A DNA stretch of 64,000 bases from contig NC_073351.2 of assembly GCF_027580225.2 (NCBI RefSeq), positions 3,083,001 to 3,147,000 of the forward strand, in the 5' to 3' direction. This document shows positions 12,090 through 24,200 of the stretch, piece after piece; the stretch's first letter is position 1, and each line of letters opens with the position of its first letter. Origin of the DNA: Misgurnus anguillicaudatus (taxonomy: Eukaryota > Chordata > Actinopteri > Cypriniformes > Cobitidae). The notes below the pieces were generated by a model, which saw only the letters and a list, made by a program, of their open reading frames with translations, was not told the DNA's origin and made no database searches. A program made the translations under genes and the position numbers.

Positions 12090-15000
12090 ATGGACGAACA
12101 AACCAGATGTGTTTTACGCCGGATATTCCAAAGAATACCAAGTAAAAATATAGAGAAGCTTCTGAAAAGCTGGAATTGTTTAGCAGCAGATCAGCTGCGC
12201 GCCTTGGATTACACCAGACCAAAATGGACTATAGTGGAAAACGTCATTAGTTTATGCGAGGTAAGATGCATTCACTAAATAACAGCTATTACAAATCACA
12301 ATCATTTATCCATTTACCCAATCATATTATTTACCCAATCATATAAACAATAACAAATCAGTTAATTTTACTTTCATGTACTGTTGATATTGACTTTCCT
12401 AGTAAGCAGTAATAAATATTAAGTCAATAGTTATTATTTAAGGTAAACATAACCTTTTTTTTTTTTTTTTTAGATATGATTCTTCTATGTGTAGCGCTTT
12501 TAAAGCTGCTTCACATAACGTAATTAATTACTCACAGACGTCCGCGAGGATGAATCCGATATTGCCCCTTGTTACATTGTTATTGGCCTGAATACCTCTA
12601 AAATCAGCCGGAAATGTGACGCTCCTTACCATGTTTGAAAGATGCAATGGCTGTGTCTCAATTCCAAGAACGCAAAGAACGGTCTTGCGTCCTCGTGGAG
12701 ATCGGTCTTGCCAGGCGACCTTGGAAGAAACGAACTCGGAAGTTTAGCCGCAATGACTTCTGGGGCGTAAAGCGATTTCAGCATGTCTGCACTCGATGCA
12801 TCCTCGATATCAAGAACATATCCGGGTATTTTCATGCGTCCTCTGTCCTTGCGTTCTTGAGAATTGGAATGAACTTCGACCGTTAATGATGACGTAGAGC
12901 GAGGACACGAGGACGCAAGATCGCTGAAGAACGCATATTGAGAAACAGCCAATGCTAACAGTTGTTAACTTACATTGTTAACTTATGATAATATCGGCCT
13001 TTACTACATCATTAATCCCAGGAAGTAAACTGATGCCTACAATCTGTGTGTTTGTTGTAGTCCAAGACAAGAGTTTTTCATTGGAAACAATAGCATCATC
13101 ATAACGTCATCATTCACTTTGGGTCATGCACATTTTGCATATTGTTAACATGAACTAATACAGTACACACTTATACACCAAAGGAAATGTAAAATCGTGA
13201 ATCGGACAATAGATGGCTTCAGCAATAACAACATAAACACACGGCTTTAGTGGGCATCACGTAACTTCCGGTGAACTCTGCGAAGAATAAATAACAACAA
13301 AGTCCTTTTAAAGTACTTTATTTATATAACAAGCAAAATAAACAACACGTAGATTACATAGAAACCCAAAACATTTGTTTTTGTTTTTCGACGAGATATT
13401 TGTTCAAGAGTTCAGTTTCAGCAACTAGTCAGACAATTAAACAAACAGAAACCGAAAGACGCTTATCGCGTCATCGCACGTGCGCCCGATGAAACTGTCT
13501 ATAGGTGCTCTTTAAGAAATAAACAGTTGGGTGTACGGAAAGCGAGAATGGGAACAGACATTCCGAGGGGAACACGATCGGCTGCGACACCGGCTGTCCT
13601 GATGAGATGCGCATGACAATCCCATGCGATATATTGGCCAGCTCTAAAACCGATCATAAGGATTAAGCATGCACACCTAATAGCACTTCTTTTAAAGAGC
13701 AATGGTTGTGAAAATCACTTTCTCTTTCTGTGTTGTAGGAGAGAAGATTAAACCTGAAGCACATAACTAAATTGGAAATGATCAGTGAGTAATTGTAATT
13801 TGTTTTCATATACATGTTAAAACAGTACATCTCTAGACAGAAAGACATATGGCACATACTTACCCTGAATTGTCTTTCATAATGTTCTTGAATTTAACTG
13901 ACATTGTGTTGGCTTTACATTTTGTCCTTTAACTTTACTTATTGTTAAACGTTAAGCAATAAAACATATGTAAAGTTACAAAGCTCAAAGATTACAGCAT
14001 GTTTTCTTTTACAGAACATTATTAACATTTTGTCTTCATTTACTCATCCTCATGGTGTTCTAAACCTATATGAGTTTTTATTTTATTTTGAAGGACACAA
14101 AAGAAGATATTTTGATAAATGATGATAAACACACAGCTGATTATAACCATTGACGTCCATAGTAGAGGAACAAATGAAGAGTTTAGTTCCAAAATGAGAT
14201 AAACACCTTTTTTTTTTTAATGAGTTGCTGCCAAAATCAGTATTATATCAGGTCAGTATTTAAAAGAAAATTCTTAATGTGATGCAAAATTTTATGTCCG
14301 CCATGTTATTCTGTCATCTTTTCTCCATTTTTTCCAAAACTCAATAAACGTCACTCCTCCTTTTCTGCAGAATGCAATAAATCCACTCAACAAATCACAG
14401 CGCACCATTCCATACAATGTAAACAATGATGGCGACACGTTGAATACACACAGAATCCTAGTTTTTCTTATCTTGTACTTCGTGATCAGCAAACAAACAA
14501 AAACAAAATAATACTTTAATGGCATTGATAAAACTGTGGTGGTTTTTTTGTGACGGGAAAGAAATGTAAGCCATCAACATCTAATAATTTATGCAACATA
14601 ACAAAATCGAGTTCACAATCGAGGAATATCGACTCAGATAATCTATGCGATTTTGCCTAGCTTCTCAGTGAACTACGGGTCTGTGTAATAAATGCCGCTC
14701 CGTCTGAAAGCAGCTGATGGTGATTTACTTCTAATCACGGAACCGGCTTTACTGATGAAACACGCATGATAATCACGATTTTTTTCACAGCCCTACTTTC
14801 CATTATTTTCACGAAGCCAACGAAAATCAAGCAGAACCAAAACATTTTACAGCTGTTCAGACAACGTCTCAAGTATAAACGCAGCAATGACAGTGTTTTT
14901 AATATGACAAAGTGTTTTGATTAATGCCATTAATGTTTATTTTTTAATCAGTGTATACCACTAGTCAACTAAATGAATATAACATGGCAAAGATGAATTT

Positions 15001-18000
15001 ATATATTGATTTAATAGATTTATAGCATTTTGAAAAAAGAATTTTGAAAAATAGAATTTATGTTTTTATAACCTAAAGATACTATGTTAAAGTTTGTAAA
15101 AGAAAATAGTGGTTTTCATCTTGTCACATTCTTGGAAAACACGTTTTTACCCAAATTAGTCAAAATGGATTTATTGCGTTTTGGAACCAAACTCTTCAAA
15201 TTATATGGAAGTATTGTGATAAATGATGATATATTTTGATAAATAATGTTAAGCACACAGCTGATGGTACACATTGAACTCTATTGTATTTGTTTTTTCT
15301 ACTATGGCAGCCAGTGGTTAAACTCAGTGTACTTGCCATCATTTCTCAAAATATCTTCTTTTGTGTTTATCAGCTAAAAGAAATTCATACAGATTTAAAA
15401 CAACATGAGGATGAGAATTATGACAGAATTTTCATTTTTGAGTTAACTATCCCTTAAAAAAAAATTAGATGCTGGTAATGAACTAGTACATTTATTTCCC
15501 ATAATATATGCAATATATATACAGTGCCCTCCATAAGTATTGGAACAGAGTAAATTATCAGGATTTTTTATGAATGTAGATTATTCCTTTAAGAGCTATT
15601 TTTATTTTTTTTAATCCATTAGATCGTATGGAAAACCCTGATCAAGGAACTTGGCATACGTGTCAGCTTGTTGAGGCACAAGGTAAGAGCTTTGAATTGA
15701 TTAGATTGATTCCAAAGAATGTTTACAGATTGGTATATTAAGGAAATTTGTTGTGCTTTTTCTTCCTTTTCCACAGATGATGCACTTTGTGTGGAGTTGA
15801 CACAATTTAAGGAGCAGTTTAAAGCACACCTACACCGGGTTATCAGACATGTAATAGCAGTAACACACAACTTTTAACCAAAAATAAAGTTAAAAAGCAT
15901 TTAAAAGTGTCATTTACTTTCATTTAACAGCGACTTGTGAATAAGCTAATTTAATATTTATTGCAGAAAGCCTGTTAACCTATATCTTGTGCTTTTTAAG
16001 ATTTCCATTAAGATAAAGAAACACGAGGATGATGCTGTATGGATTAGGATTGCTTGGGGAGATAACTTCAGCAAACCCAATCACCTCAAGCCAACATATG
16101 TTGTGCACCATCTGCACACCTCTTATGTGTTCATCTGCAATCTCATGGCCAAACACAAGATCCTTCTTTATCAGGTATTATTATGTCTCCAACATCAGTT
16201 AAGTTTTTATTGACTGTATATTCCTAAATGGGTGATACATCACAGATTTGTTTTCATTTTGGCAGGCACTTTCAGTCTGTATTTTTTATCAGTGCATGTG
16301 TTAACTTCCCACAATCTTTGTACAGCTTACACAGTTTCTGTTTGTATGTCTATGTTGTCACTGGTAGGCTTTGAGGGTGTCTACCAAATATGGGTCCATC
16401 AAGGATGGGAACCTTAGTACCAGAAGTCTCACTGCAATGAGGACACTGCTACTGAGACATTATCAGCAGGTAACCTTGTATTTTGTAAGGTTTTGTTGAA
16501 AAAAATATTCAATTTACTTCTATAAGTTTTCATTGTTTCAAAACAGCTTCACAGATCATTTACAGGTCATTTTATTATAAAAACAAATGAAAATTCTGTT
16601 TGGAGAAACTTTTCATTTCATAGTATTTAGTCTGGCTGCATGTTTATACATATATTCATGTATATAGAAGAATATAATGCCTAGAGTAAGGCACTATCAT
16701 TGTAAACAACATGAGTTAAGTACAGTTGCTCTGAGATTTTATGTCTTTCTATGAGTTACCCCAAAAGCTAATAAATGAATGGCAAAAACACAACTATTCC
16801 AACACTGCTTATTCAATGTAAAATAAACAGATAATAATAATAATATTATGAAATTCTAAACAAAAATCTAATTCAAAATGGTCTTGTATTGTGATGGGAA
16901 TCGTATCGTGGCCTTTGTATTGGAATATGTAACAGAACCTCGTTATACTGGCTACTTTTTTATTTGTTTTCTTTAATCTGCTATTTAATTTAAGTGAAAC
17001 TTATTTCGTGTAGGCTTATTTATTTTATATACGGAAACGGTGCAGTTGCGTGATCACGTGTTAATCATGTTCTGTTGATATTAATGCTATTTGTGCCTAA
17101 AACTAAACCTTTGGAAAAATGTATATTTTAGAAGATTTATTTATAAATGTGCAAACAATGCGAATTAGGGAAGAAATTTGAGATGGGCTGTGTGTCCCTT
17201 GTATATGTTGATCTCAGGAGGAATAACCAACCTTGTGATGTCACAGGATGTTGTACTGCACCCTTGCTACAAAAACTGTAACAAACCATCTTTTAAAGGG
17301 TTAAATTTATAGCGTTTGTTATATACAGTCATTTTTAATAGAGCTTCGTTTCCAATTTAAGTTTGTCAAGGCAGTCATCTTCTGTCTTAATATCCTAAGC
17401 CTTGCGTCATTCCTAGCTGTATATGCCATTTAGTTGTTACTGTATATGAAAGACTTATCTATAACATGATGTTAGTTTTGCATTACAACCTGTCAAAATA
17501 ATTAGGTGTCTGTAGGATTAAATAAAACTTTAAAAACTCCTTTATCGTTTTCACACCAGTATTAGGAAAGTATATAGTATGGGATGGTTTCCCGGATAGG
17601 GATTAGCTTAAATCAGGACTAGGCCTTGGTTTAATTTGGAAATATAACAAACATGTCTTACTAAAAACATCACTTGTGTGCATTTTGAGGCACAACAAAG
17701 GGCACTGATGTATTTAAAGATATGTCAGTACAAGTTGTTTTCAGTTTGGACAGCTCTTACATTTATTTTAGTCTAGGACTAGTCTAATCCCTGTCTGGAA
17801 ATCATCCCCATTGTCTTAAAGTTGTCTCCCAGTGAGCAAGCCAAATGTGATGGTATTAAGGCCTCAAAACTCAGAAAAGAAGTCTGACCAAGCAGTTGTG
17901 CAAACGGTCAAATACGGTCTATTTAAGAATTGATAGAGTCACAAACTAAAATAGCTTGACAACTAATACTGTTTTTATTTAATAGGTTTTTCCAAACAAT

Positions 18001-19730
18001 CAACCGAGGATCTTAGGGGAAAGAAACACTCTTCCATCCCGTATGTACCTGTTTTCATTAGCATCAAGTTTTTTTTTTAAATACTGTGTTTTTACATTTG
18101 TTTTAAACCTTCTGCATATAATTCACAGTGCATTTAATGTATAGTTTGGTTCCAAAACACAATAAATCCATTTTGACAAATTTTGGTAAAAACGTGTTTT
18201 CTATACCAAGAAAGTGACAAGATGAAAAGCACTATTTTCTGTTACAAACTTTCACATAGCATCTTAAGGTTATAATAACATTAAAAATTTAAATCCATAA
18301 TTTGATTTTCAAAGATTTATTATAAAAACTGATTATTTTTAACGCAAAATGCAATAAATGAATTATAACAATATATAAACAACAATATATAAATGTGCCT
18401 TCATCTTTGCCACGTTATATTCATTTAGTTGACTAGTGGTATACAATGATTAAAAAAATAAACATTAATCAAAACACTTTGTCATATTAATAACACTGTC
18501 ATTGCTGCTGTCATCCTTGGGACGTCGTTGCTGAACTTTTTTGACAGTAATCAGCTGTAAAATGTTTTGGTCCTGCTCGATTTTCGTTGACTTCTAGTAA
18601 AATAATGGAAAGTTTTCCATAAGATCCCCTGTGGTCAATGTGTTAGCATGACAGAAGCTTAAAGCTGTCGGGAGAACAAGCAACAACCGGCATTTTTCCA
18701 TCGCCCGAGTGCCTCTCACGTAAATTATTCGAATTTGATGGCTTACGGTTCTTCCCCGCCTCAGAAGACCACCACAGGTTTATCAATGCTATCAAAATTA
18801 TCATTTTGTTTTTGTTTGTTTGTTGACCACGAAGTACATTTTTGTGAAAAATTGTGTATACCTCGTTTGGAACCAAACTCTTCATATACAAATAAAGTTT
18901 GCGCTGTACTTCTCGTATAAAGAGGATGCATACTTTTTTTTGGCACTGGTATGGGTGCTTAAACTGTAACTGTAATACAGATCCCTGTATTGAAAAGGAG
19001 CATGCTGCCCATGAAGAGATAAGACATCAGTTGGCCTGTGAAGCATTTGGAGACGGCCCTACACCAAAGCTGGAGAACGCTGTGTATAAAGTATGTGGCA
19101 GAAATACATATCTGAATGAATGACACATCAACTATTTCAAATAAAGTTATCAGTTATAACAATGTTCTTGTAATTTATACTAACCACAAATACAACTAAA
19201 CAAGCTGTCTGACATGTACAAATGAGCTTTAATACATTGTCCCCTGTGTTTGTTTCCAGCTTGAGACGAGATACAGAGGAAATGCTAATGGCACCTTAAG
19301 TGACCAGGAGGAGTTGTTCAGAGGGGTGGTCAAGTTCTCAAGCAGCAGTCTGCTACAGTCATTACGACACTGTGTCTCTACAGGTGAGAGATGTCAAAGA
19401 ACATTCATACACTGCCATATTTCTGAACTTCAATGCCTATGTCATTTTGAATTTAAATGACTTTATTTGTATTTCTTTTAACAGGAACTTGTAGTTTATT
19501 AGTTTCTTAGTAAACATTAATATGAACTAAGTTTTGATGCAGTACAGGAAGAAAAACAGTCCCACACAGGCCTCCTGACTTTTATCCACCCTTGTTTTTG
19601 TCTTTACTAAACTCTGTTTCTTTTGGCAGGCATGGTCGAAGGTCCAGTTTCTCCACTATTGTCTGCCATCACCCAGCGAGGAAGGAATTATTTTGTCATT
19701 ACAGACAAAGGCCCTGGTGTTGCCAGCTAA
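12090..19730 (+). CDS. cenpn: cenpn, centromere protein N (complete, 10 coding exons)
   Basis: Coding exons: 12090-12260, 13739-13784, 15623-15682, 15777-15850, 16001-16174, 16368-16469, 17986-18040, 18981-19090, 19260-19383 and 19630-19730. All have GT/AG borders and phases that join without a break, giving 1017 nt and 338 aa (human 339 aa). CENP-N belongs to the CCAN inner kinetochore. Its N-terminal pyrin-like domain reads the CENP-A nucleosome and its C-terminal half pairs with CENP-L. Visible signatures are the start MDEQTRCVLRRIFQRIP, the block DDAVWIRIAWGDNFSKPNH in exon 5, EAFGDGPTPKLENAVYK in exon 8, and the C-terminal NYFVITDK. E3, R11 and K45, recalled as nucleosome contacts in human, are kept; K15 is Arg and E7 is Cys. 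Exon 2 is only 46 nt. The exon 4 donor GTAATA is weak. Introns carry several MITEs. Confidence 0.97.
12648..12951. mobile_element. MITE in cenpn intron 1
   Basis: The ends TGGCTGTGTCTCAATTC and its imperfect inverted copy ATATTGAGAAACAGCCA delimit about 304 bases. Interior blocks such as GAGGACGCAAG recur in both orientations. No target duplication is clear. Confidence 0.6.
14026..15459. mobile_element. Foldback MITE with nested insertion, cenpn intron 2
   Basis: The left arm (GTCTTCATTTACTCATCCTCATG...AAAAGAAGATATTTTGATAAATG) is inverted at the right (AAAATATCTTCTTTTGTGTT...AACATGAGGATGAG...GAACTATCCC type end). This is a very common cyprinid foldback repeat, here split by a younger TIR element at about 14174-15202. 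Confidence 0.7.
14174..15202. mobile_element. TIR element copy A (GAAGAGTTT-GGTTCCAAAA ends)
   Basis: The left end GAAGAGTTTAGTTCCAAAA is inverted at the right end (TTTTGGAACCAAACTCTTC). An inverted second copy of the same element lies at 18143-18887. Parts 14460-14545 and 14808-15202 match it closely in opposite orientation. A hAT-like foldback fragment (about 14600-14800, ending CACAGCCCTA) is inserted in this copy only. Confidence 0.7.
15520..15600. mobile_element. Tc1-like terminal fragment
   Basis: TACAGTGCCCTCCATAAGTATTGGAACAG is the terminus of a known fish Tc1-like family. Only about 80 bases remain, just upstream of cenpn exon 3. There is no coding capacity. Confidence 0.75.
17581..17809. 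mobile_element. GGTTTCCCGG MITE, copy 1 (cenpn intron 6)
   Basis: The ends GGGATGGTTTCCCGGATAGG and CTGTCTGGAAATCATCCCC are imperfect inverted repeats. The interior (AGGACTAGGCCTTGG..., TTTTCAGTTTGGACAGCTCTT) is shared with copies at 46307-46545 and 47494-47733. Confidence 0.85.
18143..18887. mobile_element. TIR element copy B, inverted relative to copy A (cenpn intron 7)
   Basis: It starts AGTTTGGTTCCAAAACACAA and ends TTTGGAACCAAACTCTTCA. Most of it is the reverse complement of 14460-15202. With copy A it brackets cenpn exons 3-7 as an inverted repeat. Confidence 0.75.
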
Positions 19731-19948
19731 GTGTCAGCAGAAAGATCCTGATGGCAACAGAGACCACAGATGCTTTATATTGAGCTGTGCATCCTGCAAA
19801 GTGAAAGCATGCATTACCGCAGTGTCCCCGTACCTATACGAGTACTGCTGTAGTCATTGAAATGCTAATGGAGCAGTACAATATAATGTTTTCACAATTC
19901 AATCTCATTAATACATTATCATTTTAGCATGTTTGGTTAATGATTTTA

Positions 19949-19954
19949 AATAAA
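19949..19954 (+). promoter_or_regulatory. cenpn poly(A) signal
   Basis: AATAAA lies 219 bases after the cenpn stop codon, giving a short 3' UTR. Use is inferred from position. Confidence 0.7.
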
Positions 19955-20394
19955 GGATTTTATCATTTTGTAATAATAATGATGTGTAAAGGTCCTTTTA
20001 TACTGTCTGTGAATGTTTGATGCGAAAATGCATTATTTAAAAATGATAGTCCTCCTAAACACCAATGGTATGGTCTGTATGCCACAGGTCTCTTGATTTT
20101 GATATAAAAAAATATTTTGCAGTTCAAATTTATTGTAGTAATTAACCAAAACAAAGTGGGTGTTTGTTTGAAATGTTTTTTCCTTTTTTCTAGTCAGATT
20201 AACTTTTCGAAGACCCTGTTTGTATAGAAATGAAATGGCAAAATTATGTTAAAGAATGATTTTTATTGCATTTTAATGAATGTTGCAGCTTTCACTTTGG
20301 ACGTTTGCAAAAATGATGATGCTTCTCTGAGATCTCTGCAGTTTGTATTTATTCCCAGTCACCTTATAATCAATAATAATAATCACAATCAATT

Positions 20395-20640
20395 ACAGTT
20401 GTGGACAAAATTATTGTCACCCTTGTTAAATATGAGCAAATTAAAAAAATAAAAATCTCATGTTCAATTTATGATAAATATTTGAAAGTGTAAGTAAAAT
20501 CAAATCAATTTTTTCCTCAAATAAATGTTGTACAAAATTATTGCCCCCCCCATTCCCTTATGTAATGCTCTTTGCTACCTCCATTTGCAAGGATAAAATC
20601 TCAGAGTCTTCTTTTATAATGTCTGATAAGATTTTCGGAT
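20395..20640. mobile_element. Tc1/mariner-like terminal fragment
   Basis: TACAGTTGTGGACAAAATTATTG... followed by CACCCTTGTTAAATATGAGCAAA is the end of a recognised fish Tc1-like family. It lies between cenpn and atmin, with no transposase frame. Confidence 0.7.
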
Positions 20641-21114
20641 GCTTCGAAAAAAAAATTCATTTTGTATGTGAATCACAACATAATGACGTTATATACAGCA
20701 TTTTGCTGTGAATGCAGTAAGCAGATTAAACATGTGCATCACTTTCAGGTTACTTCACAAGCTGGGGAAAATGGATAACTTTGACTGCTGACACCACAAA
20801 TGTCAAATATCAAACTTTTTCTGGGTTATGTTTTCTCAGTATTTCAAAGCAAATAAGCTTTGTTGCGAAGCACATGAATATCTAAAATGTTATGATTAAA
20901 GGCAATGAATAAGACATTATATTATGCTACATAAGGGACGTCTCCACAAACTGAAACCATGGCACGAGCTTTTTAAAATTAATAATTTTTAATGTCTAAA
21001 TATAAGTAAATGAAGATTAGACTTTTTTGTAGTCAGTGTAGATTATAAACCTTTAAATCGGTTGAATATGTAAATAGTGTTACATTCTGTTACCCAGAAA
21101 AAATAGCTCCCGTT

Positions 21115-21254
21115 TACTCTTGCCCGGACCAATGGGACGGCGCCGTTGACGTACGATACAGCGTGCAATGTTCTTGTCTTATTATGTCTATGGCCGTTGC
21201 TAAGTGACGTCTCCCGGAAGTGAAAGTGTACACTGTTCTGTACTGCGTTGAAAC
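21115..21254 (+). promoter_or_regulatory. Putative atmin promoter (CCAAT, CRE-like, ETS)
   Basis: Within 140 bases of the atmin ATG there are CCAATGGGA (about 21130), TGACGTAC (about 21147), GTGACGTC (about 21204) and an ETS consensus CCGGAAGTG (21214-21222). There is no TATA box. This looks like a housekeeping-type promoter. The assignment is inferred from motifs and position. Confidence 0.5.
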
Positions 21255-24200
21255 ATGGCTGCTTCTGCAGTCAGCAAAAACAGCCAATGCGACATGCAGA
21301 AATGCCGCGAGCAGCCGCCCTTACAGGACAGAGAGGTTATCAAACCCTCAATTTCGGAGCTCACCAAAGAAGTGCGAACCAACATACTGTGTACAGTTGT
21401 AGGATGTGGGAAGATTCTGCCCAACACTCCAGCACTTAACATGCATCTGGTCAAGTCCCACAGAATCAAGGTACATCTTTTATACAACATTTTATCAGCC
21501 CAAAGCAAACTCATTCTCATTCGTTTACTCCTTAACCAGTTTGCTTTGGGTCTTCATTTCTTTTTTGGAAGCTCTGTTGCACACCAGGGTGTTTTTTTCA
21601 CACTCGAATTTTCTTGTAAATTTGTCTTTATATAATGTATTATACATATATTCTAAAACAATTCCATGTATTTGATGTGATTTATAACCTACCTGTTTTC
21701 TAATCTTTCTATTCCATATTTATACACAGTTTCCTATTAATCTACTGTTTGTTCTGAAATGTATCTTCTGTAAAGCTGCTTTGCTACAATGCAAAAACTG
21801 GATAAAAACGCTAACTTACTGGTAAACCGATGTATCCGGGTGGCCGGTTTTGTAAATTAGATTTAAAACTAGGTGGAGGAAATACGAACATTGTGTTGTG
21901 GTAACAAAGTAATCATAAAGTCTGAATTCCTATATAAGTTTAATTTCAAAACATAAGAAAAAACATAATTAACTGCTTAACCATTAAGCAAAAGTAACAA
22001 TTTTGATCAATTATTTGTTAAAACGCAATTTAATTCATTAGTTAAAGGAATAGTTTACCCTAAAATATAAGTTACCCCATAGTTTGCTCACCTTGATGCT
22101 ATCATAGGTGTATATGACTAAGATAGCATTATCTATGACAAGAAAATGCTATCTAAGGTGTATATGATAAAATGTCAAATTTTCAGCTGAACACAATTAG
22201 TTATAATTCCAAGCTTTGTAATGCGCTGAATAATGTCAAGTTTTAGCGGCATGCCTGCCTTGCTACTATCACACTAGTATGAGTCTGTCTGTCGACCAGT
22301 CCAATTTTTACACGCCTGCCTTGCCTTGCTACCTGTCACACTATTACGCACCTGCCTCGCTACAAGGGCTGTGCAAAAATGTCCATACAGCTAACTATCG
22401 TGATCATTTTTTCCACGACATTGTGTATCTATTTCATTTTCTGGTATTGATCAAAAAAAAAAAAAAAATCAAATTTTTTTTATTAAATTCAGCGCTATTT
22501 TTTTACATTTTTGATTAAAAAGTAGTGCAATGTATCGCAATATGCACCGCAACGCATCGCACAGTGCCCTTTGTACTGTGATATGTATCGTATCGTAAGA
22601 CCATTGCCAATACCCAGCCCTACCTAGCCTGCCAGTTGATCTGTTACACTCTTACACACGTGCCTCGCTACCTGTCACACTCTTGTGCATCTGCCTCTTT
22701 AGCGTCACATGAGTCGACCCGTCCAATTATTTCGCGCCTGCCTTCTCTGTCACTCTCTTTCGCACCTACCTCGCTACCTGTCAGCCATTCAAGCAGTACA
22801 CATTCAATGCACAGTTGAAAGTTTCAAAATAGCTTCAAAATTATGAAATTAGGAGCATCAAAGGTCAATTTAATTTCAATTTCAATCTTTGACATGGCCT
22901 TACTCAGTCCCATTCACCTGGGATTTCACAGGTAGGGTCACATTTGTGAGTATGTAGCCTCGGTACCTGTCACACTTGCCTGAGCCTGCCAGTCGACCAT
23001 CACACCATTACGTGCCTGCCTCCCTAACCGTCAGACTAGTTTGAGCCGGCCAGCAAATATAAGCGTATGAGTGTGACGGGTCAATAAACTGGAGACTATA
23101 AACGTGACTGATTGCTAAACTAGCGAAAATAATAGGGGTGCACCGATATAGCGGCCGATGATGCTTGCTATGCTTCTCAATGAATTATGGTAAAAATGCC
23201 GCTACATCATGTGCATCTCGTCAGTAATGTCGGTTCCTTGATCAGTAGTAAATCGTCATCACCTGCTATTCAGATGGAGCGGCATTTACTACACAAAGCC
23301 GTAGTTCACTGACAAGCTGGGCCATATCGCATACATATCGCAGGCGATATGTCCGCGATAATTAATGCGGAATTGCCCTGATTGTCAGTGAACTACGGCT
23401 TTGTGTAGTAAATGCCGCTCCATCTGAATAGCAGGTGATGGCGATTTACTACTGATCAAGGAACTGACATTACTGACGAGATGCGGATGACAATCACATG
23501 CAAATAATTTGTTTGAATAATAAACAGAGATTACCTTTGTGATAACTATATGGATATTTAAAAACTACAATACTTATTTTCTTGGTAGAAATGCAATCAA
23601 AAGTTGTAAAAAGATTATTATAAATCCGTGATCATGGTTTTGTAATTCATCCCCTCAGTTTATAAATCGTACTCACAGATTATTACACTGTTCCCTCAGT
23701 TTTACAAATCGTACGCCCAGATTTATAAACCGTATGCATGAGTTACACAATCCGTGCTCTCAGATTTGTAAACCGTACCCTCAGTTTTTGCAAACTCACA
23801 AATTCATAAACTGTGAGCACGCTTTTGCAATCCATTCATATGGTTTTGCAACATGGATTTGTAGCCCCTCCCTTATTTTAGAAATCTGTAGTCCACAAGC
23901 ACGACAAAAGCTTTTTTTAAAATGGAGAATTCCCTCAAATTAAAAAAAAAATGATAGAGTTAAATGACGTTATTTCAACTTTTCGAGAGGAGTAGGTAAA
24001 AACCAATACAATACGAATAATTCAAAGATTCTTTCATTTGGTCTTTGGCTAATGCAGTGCTTCTCAAATAGTGGGGCGGGACCCCCAGGGGGGGCTAGAA
24101 GCGACACCAGGGGGGGCGCGCGAGACCCTGGGGAAAATACTTTTTCAGAAAGTCTTTTTTTTTCACCGTCACTTAAAGACATTACACCCCAATCACGCTG

